DNA of 64,000 bases from Candidatus Lachnoclostridium avicola (GCA_019114465.1 DXFM01000022.1:1-64000), one strand, 5' to 3'; positions 34,047 through 43,763 are shown, counted from the first letter of the stretch. The notes: generated by a model not told the origin, from the letters alone. A program made the numbers and translations.

Positions 34047-35102
34047 ATGGCTTACAGCAGAACATTATTTGGAACCACGCCCGACGGCAGACAGGTGCAG
34101 GCGTATACCCTGGTGAACAGCCGGGGGACAGAGTGTACATTTCTGAATCTGGGCGCGGTCTGGAACCGGATGTGCGTGAAGGACAGGGACGGCCGAACGC
34201 GGGACGTGATCCTGGGATATGACCGCCCGGAATATTATTTAAAAGATGACGCGTTTTTCGGAGCGGTGGTGGGGCGGAATGCCAATCGCATCAGCGGAGG
34301 CCGCTTCACGCTGGAAGGAACAGAGTACCAGCTGGCGGTGAACAACGGTCCCAACAATCTTCACAGCGGTCCGGACGTATACCGCGACCGGATCTGGGAG
34401 GCGGAGGCCGGAGCGGACGAAGCGGGCAGCTTTGTGATCTTTTCCCTGTGGAGCGAGGATGGGGATCAGGGCTTTCCCGGGAAAGCCAGGATTGAAGTCC
34501 GCTACACCCTGGGAGAGGACGACAGCGTCTCCATCTCCTATGCCATGGTGGCCACGAAGACCACGGTGGCTAATTTCACCAACCATGTATATTTCAACCT
34601 GGCGGGGCATGAGACCGGTTCCATCCTGGACCAGGAGGTCCGCATCCACGGATCAGCCTTTACCCCCACCGACGCCGTGTCCATTCCCACGGGAGAAATC
34701 CGCCCGGTGGAGGGGACTCCCATGGATTTCCGGGAGTGGAAGGCCATTGGAGAGGAGATCGATCAGCCTTACGATCAGCTGGTTATGGCCGGCGGCTACG
34801 ATCACAACTGGGTGATTGACGGCTGGGACCAGAGTCTCCGGCTGGCGGCGGAGGCGTTCTGCCGGGAGAGCGGCATCAGGGTTAAGGTGTACACGGATCT
34901 GCCGGGAGTACAATTTTATACGGGAAATTACATTGACGGATCCATGCCGGGAAAGGAAAATGCCGTGTACGGAAAGCGGGCGGGTTACTGCTTTGAGACT
35001 CAGTATTTTCCCGATTCCCTGAACCACCCCCAGTTTCCGTCTACGGTGCTGCCGGAGGGAAAAGAGTACCGGAGCACCACGGTATACCGCTTCAATCTCT
35101 AA
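34047..35102 (+). CDS. galM: Aldose 1-epimerase (mutarotase)
   Basis: A 351-residue enzyme interconverting alpha and beta anomers of hexoses. It carries the family blocks FFGAVVGRNANRISGGRFTL, NNGPNNLHSGP (sugar-binding His), TNHVYFNLAGH with the catalytic histidine, DHNWVID (substrate-binding Asp) and GVQFYTGNYIDG; the catalytic glutamate lies in the closing CFETQYFPDSLNHP. Full length, cytosolic, no signal peptide. GCGGAGGAAAAGTGCC precedes the ATG. It follows asd by 53 bases; the pairing has no obvious metabolic link, so it may be simple co-transcription. Confidence 0.95.
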   Translation: MAYSRTLFGTTPDGRQVQAYTLVNSRGTECTFLNLGAVWNRMCVKDRDGRTRDVILGYDRPEYYLKDDAFFGAVVGRNANRISGGRFTLEGTEYQLAVNNGPNNLHSGPDVYRDRIWEAEAGADEAGSFVIFSLWSEDGDQGFPGKARIEVRYTLGEDDSVSISYAMVATKTTVANFTNHVYFNLAGHETGSILDQEVRIHGSAFTPTDAVSIPTGEIRPVEGTPMDFREWKAIGEEIDQPYDQLVMAGGYDHNWVIDGWDQSLRLAAEAFCRESGIRVKVYTDLPGVQFYTGNYIDGSMPGKENAVYGKRAGYCFETQYFPDSLNHPQFPSTVLPEGKEYRSTTVYRFNL

Positions 35103-35215
35103 AAATCTTCACAAAATTTAAAAAACGGGAAAAAAGCCCTTACATTTTCTCCTGATTTTGTATTAAAATAGGAAGAGAGAGCTATAGGTTTGTGTTGATT
35201 TAGGAGATGAGAAAA

Positions 35216-35725
35216 ATGTTTCAGGCTGGAGATGTAATCGTATGCGGAAGCCACGGAGTGTGCCGGGTGGAAAAAGTTGGATCGCTCTCCTCCTCCGTGG
35301 CGGACAAGGACAGGATCTACTACACTTTGAGACCGCTGTATGAACGGGGAAGCGTGGTGTTTACGCCGGTGGATAATCAGAAGATGGTGATCCGGCCGGT
35401 TATTTCCAGGGAGAGAGCGCTGGAACTCATCGATGGGATGAAAGAGGCGGAAGGCCTGGGAATCCAGGATGAGAAAAAGCGGGAAGATGATTACAAAGAG
35501 GCTTTAAAAACCTGCCGGGCGGAGGAACTGGTAAAAATGATCAAAACCATTTACGCCAGAGGTCGTTCCCGGGCTGCCAGAGGAAAGAAGGCGACGGACG
35601 CGGACAGCCGGTATTTCAAGCTGGCGGAGGATTATCTCTACGGGGAGCTGGCGGTTTCCCTTGGAATGGAGAGAGACCAGGTAAAGGCATTTATCCAGGA
35701 CCGGATCGGCGGGGAGGAAAATTAA
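35216..35725 (+). CDS. CarD-family transcription regulator
   Basis: A 169-residue RNA-polymerase-binding regulator. The N-terminal Tudor-like RNA-polymerase-interaction domain reads MFQAGDVIVCGSHGVCRVEK, then YYTLRPLYERGSVVFTPVDN. The C-terminal helical domain (KMIKTIYARGRSRAARGKKA, then DYLYGELAVSLGMERDQVKA) contacts upstream promoter DNA in CarD/CdnL proteins. It stabilises open complexes and tunes stable-RNA and stress transcription. ATG 35216 is chosen because AGGAG ends nine bases before it; ATG 35207 directly abuts the site. A clean terminator follows. The leader contains a poor promoter (TTACAT, 17 bases, TTAAAA at 35140-35168). Confidence 0.85.
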   Translation: MFQAGDVIVCGSHGVCRVEKVGSLSSSVADKDRIYYTLRPLYERGSVVFTPVDNQKMVIRPVISRERALELIDGMKEAEGLGIQDEKKREDDYKEALKTCRAEELVKMIKTIYARGRSRAARGKKATDADSRYFKLAEDYLYGELAVSLGMERDQVKAFIQDRIGGEEN

Positions 35726-35750
35726 GAGGACGGAAAGTCCTCTTTTTTTT
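35725..35750 (+). terminator. Terminator of the CarD gene
   Basis: AGAGGAC (35725-35731) pairs with GTCCTCT (35737-35743), then eight T residues. Confidence 0.9.
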
Positions 35751-35837
35751 ATCTGGCCGTAGCTCCGGCCTGTGCTTTGTGTTACTATAAAAGGGACAGA
35801 TGCAGGACGGAATGTCAGACAGGAGGTAGAGCGTAAG

Positions 35838-37220
35838 TTGGAGCCCACAGTGAGTGTGATTGTACCGGTTTTTAATTCGGAGGAATATCTGGAGCGATGC
35901 GTGGACAGCATCCTGAATCAGGAATACCAGGATCTGGAGCTGATTCTGGTCAATGACGGAAGCACAGACCGGTCGGGGGAGATCTGCCGGCGGTATGAGG
36001 AGCAGGATCCCCGGGTGTTAGTCATGACAAAGGAGAATTCCGGAGTGTCGGACAGCAGAAATCTGGCCATCGGACAGGCCGTGGGAAAATACCTGCAGTT
36101 TGTGGACAGCGACGACTGGCTGGCCCCGGACGCCACCCGGCTCTTGGTCCGCCGGATGGAGGACACGGGCTGCGGCCTGGTGGTGGCGGATTTTTACCGG
36201 GTTTCCGGGGAGCTGGTCTCCCACAAAGGGGATATCGAGGAGGACGGGGTCATGTCCCTGGAGGAGTTTTCTTCCCACATGATGGAAAATCCCGCAGATT
36301 TCTATTACGGCGTGCTGTGGAACAAGCTGTATCGGAGAGATGTAGTGGAAGCCTGGCACCTGCGGATGGACCGGGAGATCAGCTGGTGCGAGGACTTCAT
36401 GTTTAACCTGGAGTATATGCGCCATATTGAGACCATCTGCGTGCTGCGGACTCCCATTTACTATTATGTGAAACGGAAAGGTTCTCTGGTAAACCAGGGG
36501 ATGAATATTTCCCGGGTGATCCGGATGAAGCTGATGGTCTTTGAGTACTACAACAATTTTTACAAGCACGTGCTGGACGAGGAGGATTATGAGAAATACC
36601 GGCTCCAGGTTTACCGGTTTCTGGTGGATTCGGCGGGGGACGGGACTGTGCTCCCATCCATTCTGGGCAGGGCGAAGCGCCTGGGAGAGGAGCGGACGGC
36701 GGTGTCCCGGGAGGCGGTGATGGAGGACAGTGTGCTGGCTGAAAGATACCGGGAGCGGAAACTGTTTGAATACTACCTGGAACCGGTGGCCATAAAATGC
36801 AACCTGCCTATGGTGGAGATGACCCTGCTGTTTTATGTGAGCGGAGCCAGGCGCTCCTACACCAGGAAGGAGCTGGCAGATCTGCTGAATATTTCCAGGA
36901 CCAGACTGCGGACGGCTCTGCAGCGCCTGTCCGGGCGGGGAATGATCCGGACGGCGGAAGTGAAGGAGGAAAACGGCCGGAAGCGGCAGCTGGAAATCTT
37001 TCTCCAGCCGGCGGCCAGCCTTCTGGAAGGGGATTTCCAGGCGGTGCGCCGGGATTATGAGGAGGCCAGGTTCCGGGGATTTGACCGGGAGGAGCTTGAC
37101 GCCTACCGGGAACTGTCGGAAAAGATCCGGGAAAACGTCCGGCGGATCTTAAAGGAACCGGCAAAGAGGGCCGAAAAAGGGAGTGGAGAAGAACCGGCGG
37201 GAACGCGGCGGCGGAAATAA
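35838..37220 (+). CDS. Family 2 glycosyltransferase fused to a winged-helix-like domain
   Basis: About 460 residues. Residues 1-225 form a GT-A fold: VSVIVPVFNSEEYLERCVDS, LILVNDGSTDRSGEIC, ENSGVSDSRNLAIG, the metal-binding FVDSDDW, and the acceptor-site WCEDFMF. From about residue 320 the sequence reads NLPMVEMTLLFYVSG, then YTRKELADLLNISRTRLRTA and LQRLSGRGMIRTAEVK, a MarR-like winged helix with wing, followed by two charged helices. Glycosyltransferases seldom carry a DNA-binding-like domain, so this is a true fusion in one frame. The start is a TTG at 35838 after AGGAGG; an earlier in-frame CTG/ATG-less extension is unlikely. Acceptor and role are unknown. Confidence 0.75.
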   Translation: MEPTVSVIVPVFNSEEYLERCVDSILNQEYQDLELILVNDGSTDRSGEICRRYEEQDPRVLVMTKENSGVSDSRNLAIGQAVGKYLQFVDSDDWLAPDATRLLVRRMEDTGCGLVVADFYRVSGELVSHKGDIEEDGVMSLEEFSSHMMENPADFYYGVLWNKLYRRDVVEAWHLRMDREISWCEDFMFNLEYMRHIETICVLRTPIYYYVKRKGSLVNQGMNISRVIRMKLMVFEYYNNFYKHVLDEEDYEKYRLQVYRFLVDSAGDGTVLPSILGRAKRLGEERTAVSREAVMEDSVLAERYRERKLFEYYLEPVAIKCNLPMVEMTLLFYVSGARRSYTRKELADLLNISRTRLRTALQRLSGRGMIRTAEVKEENGRKRQLEIFLQPAASLLEGDFQAVRRDYEEARFRGFDREELDAYRELSEKIRENVRRILKEPAKRAEKGSGEEPAGTRRRK

Positions 37221-37251
37221 TGGGAAAATATGGAAAAAATCCTGGAAACTA

Positions 37252-37280
37252 TTGTAATGTTTCTCTGATGAAAATATAAT
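37252..37280 (+). promoter_or_regulatory. Promoter of the giant pectinesterase gene
   Basis: TTGTAA (37252-37257), 17 bases, TATAAT (37275-37280). It leaves a leader of about 190 bases that is purine-rich, with recurring GATTGAC/GACTGA/GACAGA words and little secondary structure. Confidence 0.65.
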
Positions 37281-37475
37281 ATTAAGTAGCTGCACGTTAA
37301 TGGGTTAAAATATTAAAGAAACGGCAGCGATCACGGAATACGGACCAGAGATTGACTGAAAGACAGACCGAAGATTGACCAAATATCAGACAGAGCAGAG
37401 ACTGGAAACTGGACAGAAATTTGACTGAGAGAACAGGCATCACAGAGCAGTTGGATTTTTTAGGGAGGACAAGTC

Positions 37476-40400
37476 ATGCTGAAAATGTGTGGAAAAAGGA
37501 TTGCGGTTCTGCTGGCAGCTTCTTTGGTTGTCACGTCGCTGCCGGCGGCGGCCGCGGTTTCAGGAGCAGGTGCGAAAGAAAAGACACCTTTGTTGACGGT
37601 AATCGATGAGGCGACTCCGTCGGAATGGGAGGAAACGAAAGATGAAATATTGGAAAAACCAGAGCAGACACCTGGTTTTTCCAGCATATCTTTGGATCCA
37701 ATAGCCACAGATCCGGAGCTGGAGCAGGAAGACAGCCTGGATCCTGACTCAGTTCCCACAGATGTGACGGAATGGTCATTTGAGGGAACTTCCGGGGTCG
37801 TGCAGGCGACGATGGAGGGAGATTCCGGCTACTGCGGCGAAATCTACATAGACGCGGAGCATGGGAAGGCGGCGCCAAGAGACACGAATGGAGATACCCA
37901 GATCAACGCTGGCACAATTCTCTATATTCCGGTAGCGGGAATGACAGAGGAACTTCTGGGGCGTCAGATCGTTCTTCACGTTCAGCCGGGTGATGGCGTT
38001 GCTTTCACGGCGGAAATCTACGGCGGGTCGGAAGACGGAGAAGAACTGGACGTGCTATCCCAGGGCAATTACGTCTATGCCATTGACTATACAGGCAGCG
38101 AGGATGTCTACGTAAAGCTGACGGTAGGCGGCTCGGGTTCAGCCTATTTTACCTCCATTGAGGTGACGGAGCAGTGGGAGACGCCGGTGGGACCGCAGGA
38201 GACGCCGGAGGAATTTCCTACCGAGGTGAATTTTGCGGATGGAGAGACGTGGCCGGCCAGGGAAATTACGGAAGAGGAATTGATTCAGGGACTGTACTTT
38301 GACCCGGCGGATGGCACGCTGGAGTTGAGGGGAAGCGACCTGATGGGGCATGGTTCTGTCATCTACATTCCTTTAAAAGGCGGAGTGGAGGCGGATGTAT
38401 CCCTCACCGTATATGGGGGTACGGTCCTGGAAGTAGCAGGAGAGTCTTATGAAGCTGCGGCCGGATCCGGCTGGCCCGCTCTTACAGTTCTGGAAAATTA
38501 TACGGCGGAGGAAGACGAGTGGATGGCGGTCGTCCTTACAGGCGGTCAGAATTATATCCGTTCTATTTCGATCGACTATGCGGAGCAAATGGCAGCTCCG
38601 GACGGAAGCGTGACGGAGTGGCTCTTTGACGGAAGTGAACAGGCATTTTCCGGCAGTCTGCAGGGAGAAAGCGATTACTATAATCATCTGTACATTGACG
38701 CTTCGGAGGGCAAATGCGAAGCCCGGCCGGCAAATGGCGACACTCAGGTGGGCGCCGGGACCTGGATCTGGGTGCCGGTATCCGGAAAGGGTGAACTGGT
38801 GCTTACCTCCTACGCTAACAGTGATACGGTGATTGAGGCGAACGGACAGATTCTGGAACCGGCCGGAGCCGGATACACAGAATATTCTTATACCCATGAC
38901 AGCAATCGGCTGGAGTACGTGGCCGTGTATTTCCGGGGAAGCTCTTATCTGAAGCAGATTATCTTTATCCCGGAGGCCGGTCAGATAACGGCGGGCGTGG
39001 AAGTCTGGGATATGGGCGGAGCTGAGCCGGAGGAGGGAACCAGTTATATAGACGATTCCTTCTGGGATGGCCATGGGGAATATTTTGCGGTAAGCACTTC
39101 CAATCCGGAGAAATACGTTCTCCAGCGCGGGGAGATATCCATTGGTTCCCTGATCCTGAATGTGCGGAACAACGACCGCGTTTATTATGGGGATGGAACT
39201 TACAGCTATGGAACCACGAGTGAAGGAGGACTGGACGGAACTGCGGCGGATGGAGAGAGCTTTGACGGCGCTTACTACTCCAACGGATCCGGACGTACCA
39301 TTGTTCTGGAAAATCTGACGGCAGGAACCCAGGTGACCTTCTATATGAATTCCACCAATGGAGCGGAAGGCAGGCTGGCATTTACCGATGGAGATCTGGA
39401 AGCGGAGATTGTCTCCGGTGGCACTCTGACGGCGAATACGGAGGCCCACGTCTTCCAGGTACCGGAAAACGGGACTTATACCCTTTCTCTGACAGGAACC
39501 GGGGAGACAGAGCCGAAGCTGGCTCTCTACCGGGTGGTGAAAAATTCCGGCTGTCTGGTGGAAGGATCCATTACAGTGCCGGATGGCTTCGCATATGACA
39601 ATTTTGACCTCTACTTTGTGCCCCAGGAACAGAGAAGCAGCGGCGTTGTCTATCAGGCGTCTGTACTTCCGGAAGGCAGCGGCTTCCGATATGAGGCGGC
39701 CCTTCCCCAGGGAGTTTATCAGCCGGTGCTGGCCAACGTGCTGGGTTACGGCTTTGAATCCGGGACCATGATTACTGTGAACGATTCTCAGGAGAGTGTG
39801 GTGGCGGACCTTGAGATTGTGGCGAAGCCTACGGTGTCCGTGAGCGGAACCATTTCCGGATTTGAGAACGGCACGGATTTTGAACAGGCAGGCCTCATCT
39901 GGGTGCCGGAAAATGAACTTCAGTCTCCGGCGGTGATGGTTCTCACCTCAGGGCAGACGGAAACAGAACTGACTTTTGAGGGAGTTCTGGACACTTCCAC
40001 GGCGTATACGGCGGTGCTCACCGGCCTGGATGATTATCAGATTACCAGCGGAGGAAGCACGGTGACCGGGGCGGAAGCGGGAACTTTGACCATTTCCATG
40101 ACGGTGGAGAAAAAGGCGTTTTACCCGGTGAAGGGCAGTCTGCTCCATCTGCCGGCGGAAGCGGAAGTGACCTCTCTGACTTTTACGGAGATCAAGGCAG
40201 ACGGCAGCCAGGGACAGATTTATTCCGCCCAGGTACAGAAAACGGCGGACGGCAGCGGCCAGACCTATGAGACAAAGCTGAGAGATGGAATTTACCAGGC
40301 GTCCATGACCACGGCGGACGGCTGGTATGAGACGGAAACCCATGTGACCGTGGCCGGCGGGGAGACGGTAAGAGATTTGTATGTGTCCTTTACGGGAACG

Positions 40401-42236
40401 CCGGATCCCATTCCTCTGAAGACCGACCTCTACGTAGGATATCCCGATAGAACGGATGGTTTTGCTACCATGACAGAGGCGATGAAGGCCGCGGAAGCCA
40501 TGCGGCTGTCTGACGAGGAAACCAGAATCACCATCCATCTCTACCCGGGCACATACAGGGAGCAGGTGACGGCGGATGTGCCGGGAATCACCCTGGTGAA
40601 CGATTATCCGGAGCAGGGAGAGGCAAAAATCACCTGGTATTACGGCATCGGGTATGAATATTACAGTGTGGGTGAGGACGGATTTTACGATCCTGCCCGT
40701 GCCTATGACAAATATGAGAAAAATGAGCCGGCCAACTGGGGCGGTACTGTCTATCTGACAGAGAATGCGGACGGTTTCCGGGCGGAACATATTGTCTTTG
40801 AAAATTCGTTTAATGATTATGTGACGGAAGAGGAAATCGAGGACGGCGTCAGCCTTTCCCACAGCGGTCAGAGCAGCATCAGCTTTGAGCGGACACTGGG
40901 GGCAGACGTGATGAGCCGCGCCGCTACCGAGCGGGCGGCAGCCCTGCTGATCTATGCGGATCAGACGGAATTTTATGACTGTGAGATGCTCAGCAGCCAG
41001 GATACCCTTTACACAGATGAGGGAACGGAAGGATATTTCAAGTACTGCCTGATTGAAGGAAATACAGATTACATTTTCGGATATGGCGACTACTACTTTG
41101 ATCAGTGTACCCTCAGCTTCTGCGGGTATTCCGATGAGGCTTCCGGCGGTTATATTACAGCGGCCAGGGAGCCGATGACGGATGGCGGCGGATATCTGTT
41201 TGAGAGCTGCAGCATTGTGAGAAATACGGAAAACGGCGCTCTCCATGCACCGGGATATTTTGGACGGCCCTGGGGAGACGCGCTGAATGTGACTTTTGTC
41301 AATTCTGTCCTGGAATCCGCAGATGTGATTGCGGCGGAAGGCTGGCATGAGATGAGCGGACGGCAGCCGAACGGAAGCACCTGCCACGAATACGGAACTG
41401 TAGTTGCTGGAAGCCCCGTGGATGTGACGGGACGTGTGGAAGGAACGGTGCTCACAGAGACGGAAGCGGAAACGGTGGATCAGACCCCGGAAGCCTTCTT
41501 TACAGCAGGCTGGACGCCGGAGTATGCGGATAAGGAAGAAGACCCCGGAACGGGAGAAGTGCCTGGCGAAGGAGAGGATCCCGGAACGGGAGAGGTGCCC
41601 GGCGAGGGCGAAGACCCTGGAACGGGAGAAGTGCCCGGCGAGGGCGAAGACCCTGGAACGGGAGAGGTGCCCGGCGAAGGGGAAGATCCCGGAACGGGAG
41701 AAGAACCTGGCGGAAGTGAGGACCCGGGAGAGGATTCCTCTTCTGACAGCGGTTCTTACTCTGATGATTCTGATGGGAATGGATTCAACGATATAGGAAT
41801 CCGGACCACAGCGTGGACATACTGCACAGCGGGAACGGATGGTACGTGGAGCTGGGATGCGGCGGCCGGCACCTGGAGCTTCCGGTTAAACGGGGGCGGA
41901 GTCATCCGGGGCCAGTGGGCGGCTATTCGTGAGCCGGCAGCGGAAACTGCCGGAGAGACAGCAGATTCCTGGTACTATTTTGACTGGAGTGGAAATCTTC
42001 AGGCAGGCTGGCTGCGGGATAACAGCGGCGTCTGGTATTATCTGAATCCGCGCCATGACGGTACCTTTGGACTGATGCTCACCGGCTGGCAGGAAATCGA
42101 CGGACAGTGGTATTCTTTCAATCCGGAGTCAGACGGAACCAGGGGTGCCATGTACGCCGGCAGGCGGACGCCGGACGGCTATCAGGTGCTGGCGGATGGC
42201 CAGTGGGACGGTCAGGCGGCAGTACCGGCAGAGTGA
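37476..42236 (+). CDS. Very large secreted pectinesterase with wall-binding-like repeats
   Basis: 1,586 residues. A Sec signal (RIAVLLAASLVVTSLPAAAA) is followed by about 900 residues of beta-rich modules, several resembling one another (WSFEGTSGVVQATMEGDSG and WLFDGSEQAFSGSLQGESD), probably carbohydrate-binding. Residues about 983-1330 are a family CE8 pectin methylesterase: D1176 in SSQDTLY, D1198 in GNTDYIFG and R1264 in GRPWG are the catalytic residues. Then comes a 12-residue repeat linker (EDPGTGEVPGEG). A C-terminal set of aromatic repeats (SWYYFDWSGNLQAGWL, VWYYLNPRHDGTFGLMLTGW) resembles choline-binding-type modules. It should demethylate pectin at the cell surface. GGGAGGA precedes the ATG. 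Confidence 0.85.
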   Translation: MLKMCGKRIAVLLAASLVVTSLPAAAAVSGAGAKEKTPLLTVIDEATPSEWEETKDEILEKPEQTPGFSSISLDPIATDPELEQEDSLDPDSVPTDVTEWSFEGTSGVVQATMEGDSGYCGEIYIDAEHGKAAPRDTNGDTQINAGTILYIPVAGMTEELLGRQIVLHVQPGDGVAFTAEIYGGSEDGEELDVLSQGNYVYAIDYTGSEDVYVKLTVGGSGSAYFTSIEVTEQWETPVGPQETPEEFPTEVNFADGETWPAREITEEELIQGLYFDPADGTLELRGSDLMGHGSVIYIPLKGGVEADVSLTVYGGTVLEVAGESYEAAAGSGWPALTVLENYTAEEDEWMAVVLTGGQNYIRSISIDYAEQMAAPDGSVTEWLFDGSEQAFSGSLQGESDYYNHLYIDASEGKCEARPANGDTQVGAGTWIWVPVSGKGELVLTSYANSDTVIEANGQILEPAGAGYTEYSYTHDSNRLEYVAVYFRGSSYLKQIIFIPEAGQITAGVEVWDMGGAEPEEGTSYIDDSFWDGHGEYFAVSTSNPEKYVLQRGEISIGSLILNVRNNDRVYYGDGTYSYGTTSEGGLDGTAADGESFDGAYYSNGSGRTIVLENLTAGTQVTFYMNSTNGAEGRLAFTDGDLEAEIVSGGTLTANTEAHVFQVPENGTYTLSLTGTGETEPKLALYRVVKNSGCLVEGSITVPDGFAYDNFDLYFVPQEQRSSGVVYQASVLPEGSGFRYEAALPQGVYQPVLANVLGYGFESGTMITVNDSQESVVADLEIVAKPTVSVSGTISGFENGTDFEQAGLIWVPENELQSPAVMVLTSGQTETELTFEGVLDTSTAYTAVLTGLDDYQITSGGSTVTGAEAGTLTISMTVEKKAFYPVKGSLLHLPAEAEVTSLTFTEIKADGSQGQIYSAQVQKTADGSGQTYETKLRDGIYQASMTTADGWYETETHVTVAGGETVRDLYVSFTGTPDPIPLKTDLYVGYPDRTDGFATMTEAMKAAEAMRLSDEETRITIHLYPGTYREQVTADVPGITLVNDYPEQGEAKITWYYGIGYEYYSVGEDGFYDPARAYDKYEKNEPANWGGTVYLTENADGFRAEHIVFENSFNDYVTEEEIEDGVSLSHSGQSSISFERTLGADVMSRAATERAAALLIYADQTEFYDCEMLSSQDTLYTDEGTEGYFKYCLIEGNTDYIFGYGDYYFDQCTLSFCGYSDEASGGYITAAREPMTDGGGYLFESCSIVRNTENGALHAPGYFGRPWGDALNVTFVNSVLESADVIAAEGWHEMSGRQPNGSTCHEYGTVVAGSPVDVTGRVEGTVLTETEAETVDQTPEAFFTAGWTPEYADKEEDPGTGEVPGEGEDPGTGEVPGEGEDPGTGEVPGEGEDPGTGEVPGEGEDPGTGEEPGGSEDPGEDSSSDSGSYSDDSDGNGFNDIGIRTTAWTYCTAGTDGTWSWDAAAGTWSFRLNGGGVIRGQWAAIREPAAETAGETADSWYYFDWSGNLQAGWLRDNSGVWYYLNPRHDGTFGLMLTGWQEIDGQWYSFNPESDGTRGAMYAGRRTPDGYQVLADGQWDGQAAVPAE
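41538..41717 (+). repeat. 36-bp coding tandem repeat in the pectinesterase linker
   Basis: Four full 36-bp units (41538, 41574, 41610, 41646) and a diverged fifth (41682) encode EDPGTGEVPGEG. Units differ mainly at synonymous third positions, so the array probably changes length by slippage or recombination. Confidence 0.9.
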
Positions 42237-42271
42237 GGCGGAAAGGAAAATTGAAGTAAGAAAAACGGCGG

Positions 42272-42307
42272 AAGGCCGGGGGCAGACGAGAGCTCCCGGC
42301 CTTTCTG
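42272..42307 (+). terminator. Terminator of the pectinesterase gene
   Basis: AAGGCCGGG (42272-42280) pairs with CCCGGCCTT (42295-42303), followed by a short T-rich TCTG tail. Confidence 0.7.
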
Positions 42308-42407
42308 TAAGGGTGAAGGCCAGGGAGAGGATGCGTTGCCTTTTCTCCGGGAGAATGATATAATTCACTCCATGTAAAGAATTCCATATCGCGGAGAGGA
42401 GCGGAAT

Positions 42408-43763
42408 ATGACAAAAGAAAATGTTCTGCTGACCAGACCGCTGCCGGGGCTGTTTTTCCGGTATGTGGCTCCGGCCATGGCAGCCATGGTGCTGGACGGC
42501 ATTCAGGGGATTATAGACGGGATTTTTATTGGAAATTATGTGGGGGCGGACGCCATGGCCAGCGTCAACATCGCCAATCCCTATTATCAGATCATCATCG
42601 GCAGCAGCATGGTGATATGTTCAGGGACGATGAGCGCGGCGGGCCGCGCCCTGGGAGCGGGAGATGAAAAACGGGCGAAAGATATTTATCATTCGGCCCT
42701 GCTGGTGCTGGCGGCAATCTCTGTGGCTCTGATGCTGGCGGGAATTTTCGGCCACCGGATCATTGCCAGGCTCCTGGGCGCCAGTCCGGCTCTGCTGGAG
42801 AATTCCTGCCGGTATATCCGCGCTCTTGCGGTGTTTGTGCCGGCCATTTCCTTTAAAATTCTGTTTGGATTTTCCGGCCGTCTCATTGGCCGGCCCCAGC
42901 TCTACCTGGCGGGGACCGTCACCACCATTTCCAGCAACATTTTTCTGGACTATCTGGCCGTAGGAGTGTTGGGACTGGGAACGGCGGGAGCGGCCGGCGC
43001 CACCGGCCTGGCCTATCTGGCGGGACTTCTGGTGGTGGTCCGCCCGCTGCTTCGGAGAGAGACGGTGCTGAATCTCTGGGACGGGGGGTTCCGCCCGAGG
43101 GAGATTCTGCATGCGGCGTTCAACGGTTCTTCGGAGGGAGTCACCTATGCGGCCACGGCGGTGACCGTGTTTCTGTTAAACCGTTCTTTTATGGAAGCGG
43201 CAGGAGAAGGAGGAGTGGCGGCATTTACCATTATCAGCTATGTGGGAAATTTTGTGACCCTTTTGATGTTTGGAATGTCGGACGGCATCAGCCCCATTAT
43301 CAGCAACAATTACGGGGCGGGCAACTGGGAGAGGATCCGGAAAACTCTGAGGGCCGCCCTGATTTCCAATTTTATTCTGGGAGCCGTTTTGTTTGCCGTG
43401 TTCTGCCTGTGGGGACGGGGACTGATCAGCTTGTTTCTGGACAGCGCCGCCGATGGGGAAGTGATTGCCATGGCGGCGGCTGGAGCCAGAATTTACGGAC
43501 TGTGCTTTCTGGCCAGCGGGTTTAACATCGTTCAGTCCGGCTATTACACGGCTCTGGGGGACGCGGTCAGTTCCATTCTCATCGCCGCCAGCCGGGGAAT
43601 TGTGTTCGTGGCTCTGGGACTGGTTCTGTTTCCAGGAGTCTTTGGCCTAAACGGCGTGTGGTTTTCTCTGCCGTTTGGGGAGTTTGCCACTGCAGCGGTG
43701 TGCGGGCTGCTGTATCTGGGCAAACGGAAGATATGGAAAATACAGGGACGGGGGGAGAAATGA
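42408..43763 (+). CDS. MATE-family efflux transporter
   Basis: A 451-residue inner-membrane transporter with twelve expected helices in two related halves. The first half opens RPLPGLFFRYVAPAMAAMVL and GIIDGIFIGNYVGADAMASV, and the second repeats the pattern (FNGSSEGVTYAATAVTVFLL, GMSDGISPIISNNYGAG). These are standard MATE motifs for Na+- or H+-driven export of drugs or metabolites. Substrate is unknown. The start follows GCGGAGAGGAGCGG. A TATAAT at about 42357-42362 may be its -10. It overlaps the following kinase gene by sharing the ATGATGA at 43760-43766, so the two are translationally coupled. Confidence 0.9.
   Translation: MTKENVLLTRPLPGLFFRYVAPAMAAMVLDGIQGIIDGIFIGNYVGADAMASVNIANPYYQIIIGSSMVICSGTMSAAGRALGAGDEKRAKDIYHSALLVLAAISVALMLAGIFGHRIIARLLGASPALLENSCRYIRALAVFVPAISFKILFGFSGRLIGRPQLYLAGTVTTISSNIFLDYLAVGVLGLGTAGAAGATGLAYLAGLLVVVRPLLRRETVLNLWDGGFRPREILHAAFNGSSEGVTYAATAVTVFLLNRSFMEAAGEGGVAAFTIISYVGNFVTLLMFGMSDGISPIISNNYGAGNWERIRKTLRAALISNFILGAVLFAVFCLWGRGLISLFLDSAADGEVIAMAAAGARIYGLCFLASGFNIVQSGYYTALGDAVSSILIAASRGIVFVALGLVLFPGVFGLNGVWFSLPFGEFATAAVCGLLYLGKRKIWKIQGRGEK

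Noticed and set aside
41538-41717. 36-bp direct repeats as a CRISPR-like array
   Set aside because: Units are contiguous without spacers, stay in the reading frame of the pectinesterase and encode a Pro/Gly/Glu linker.
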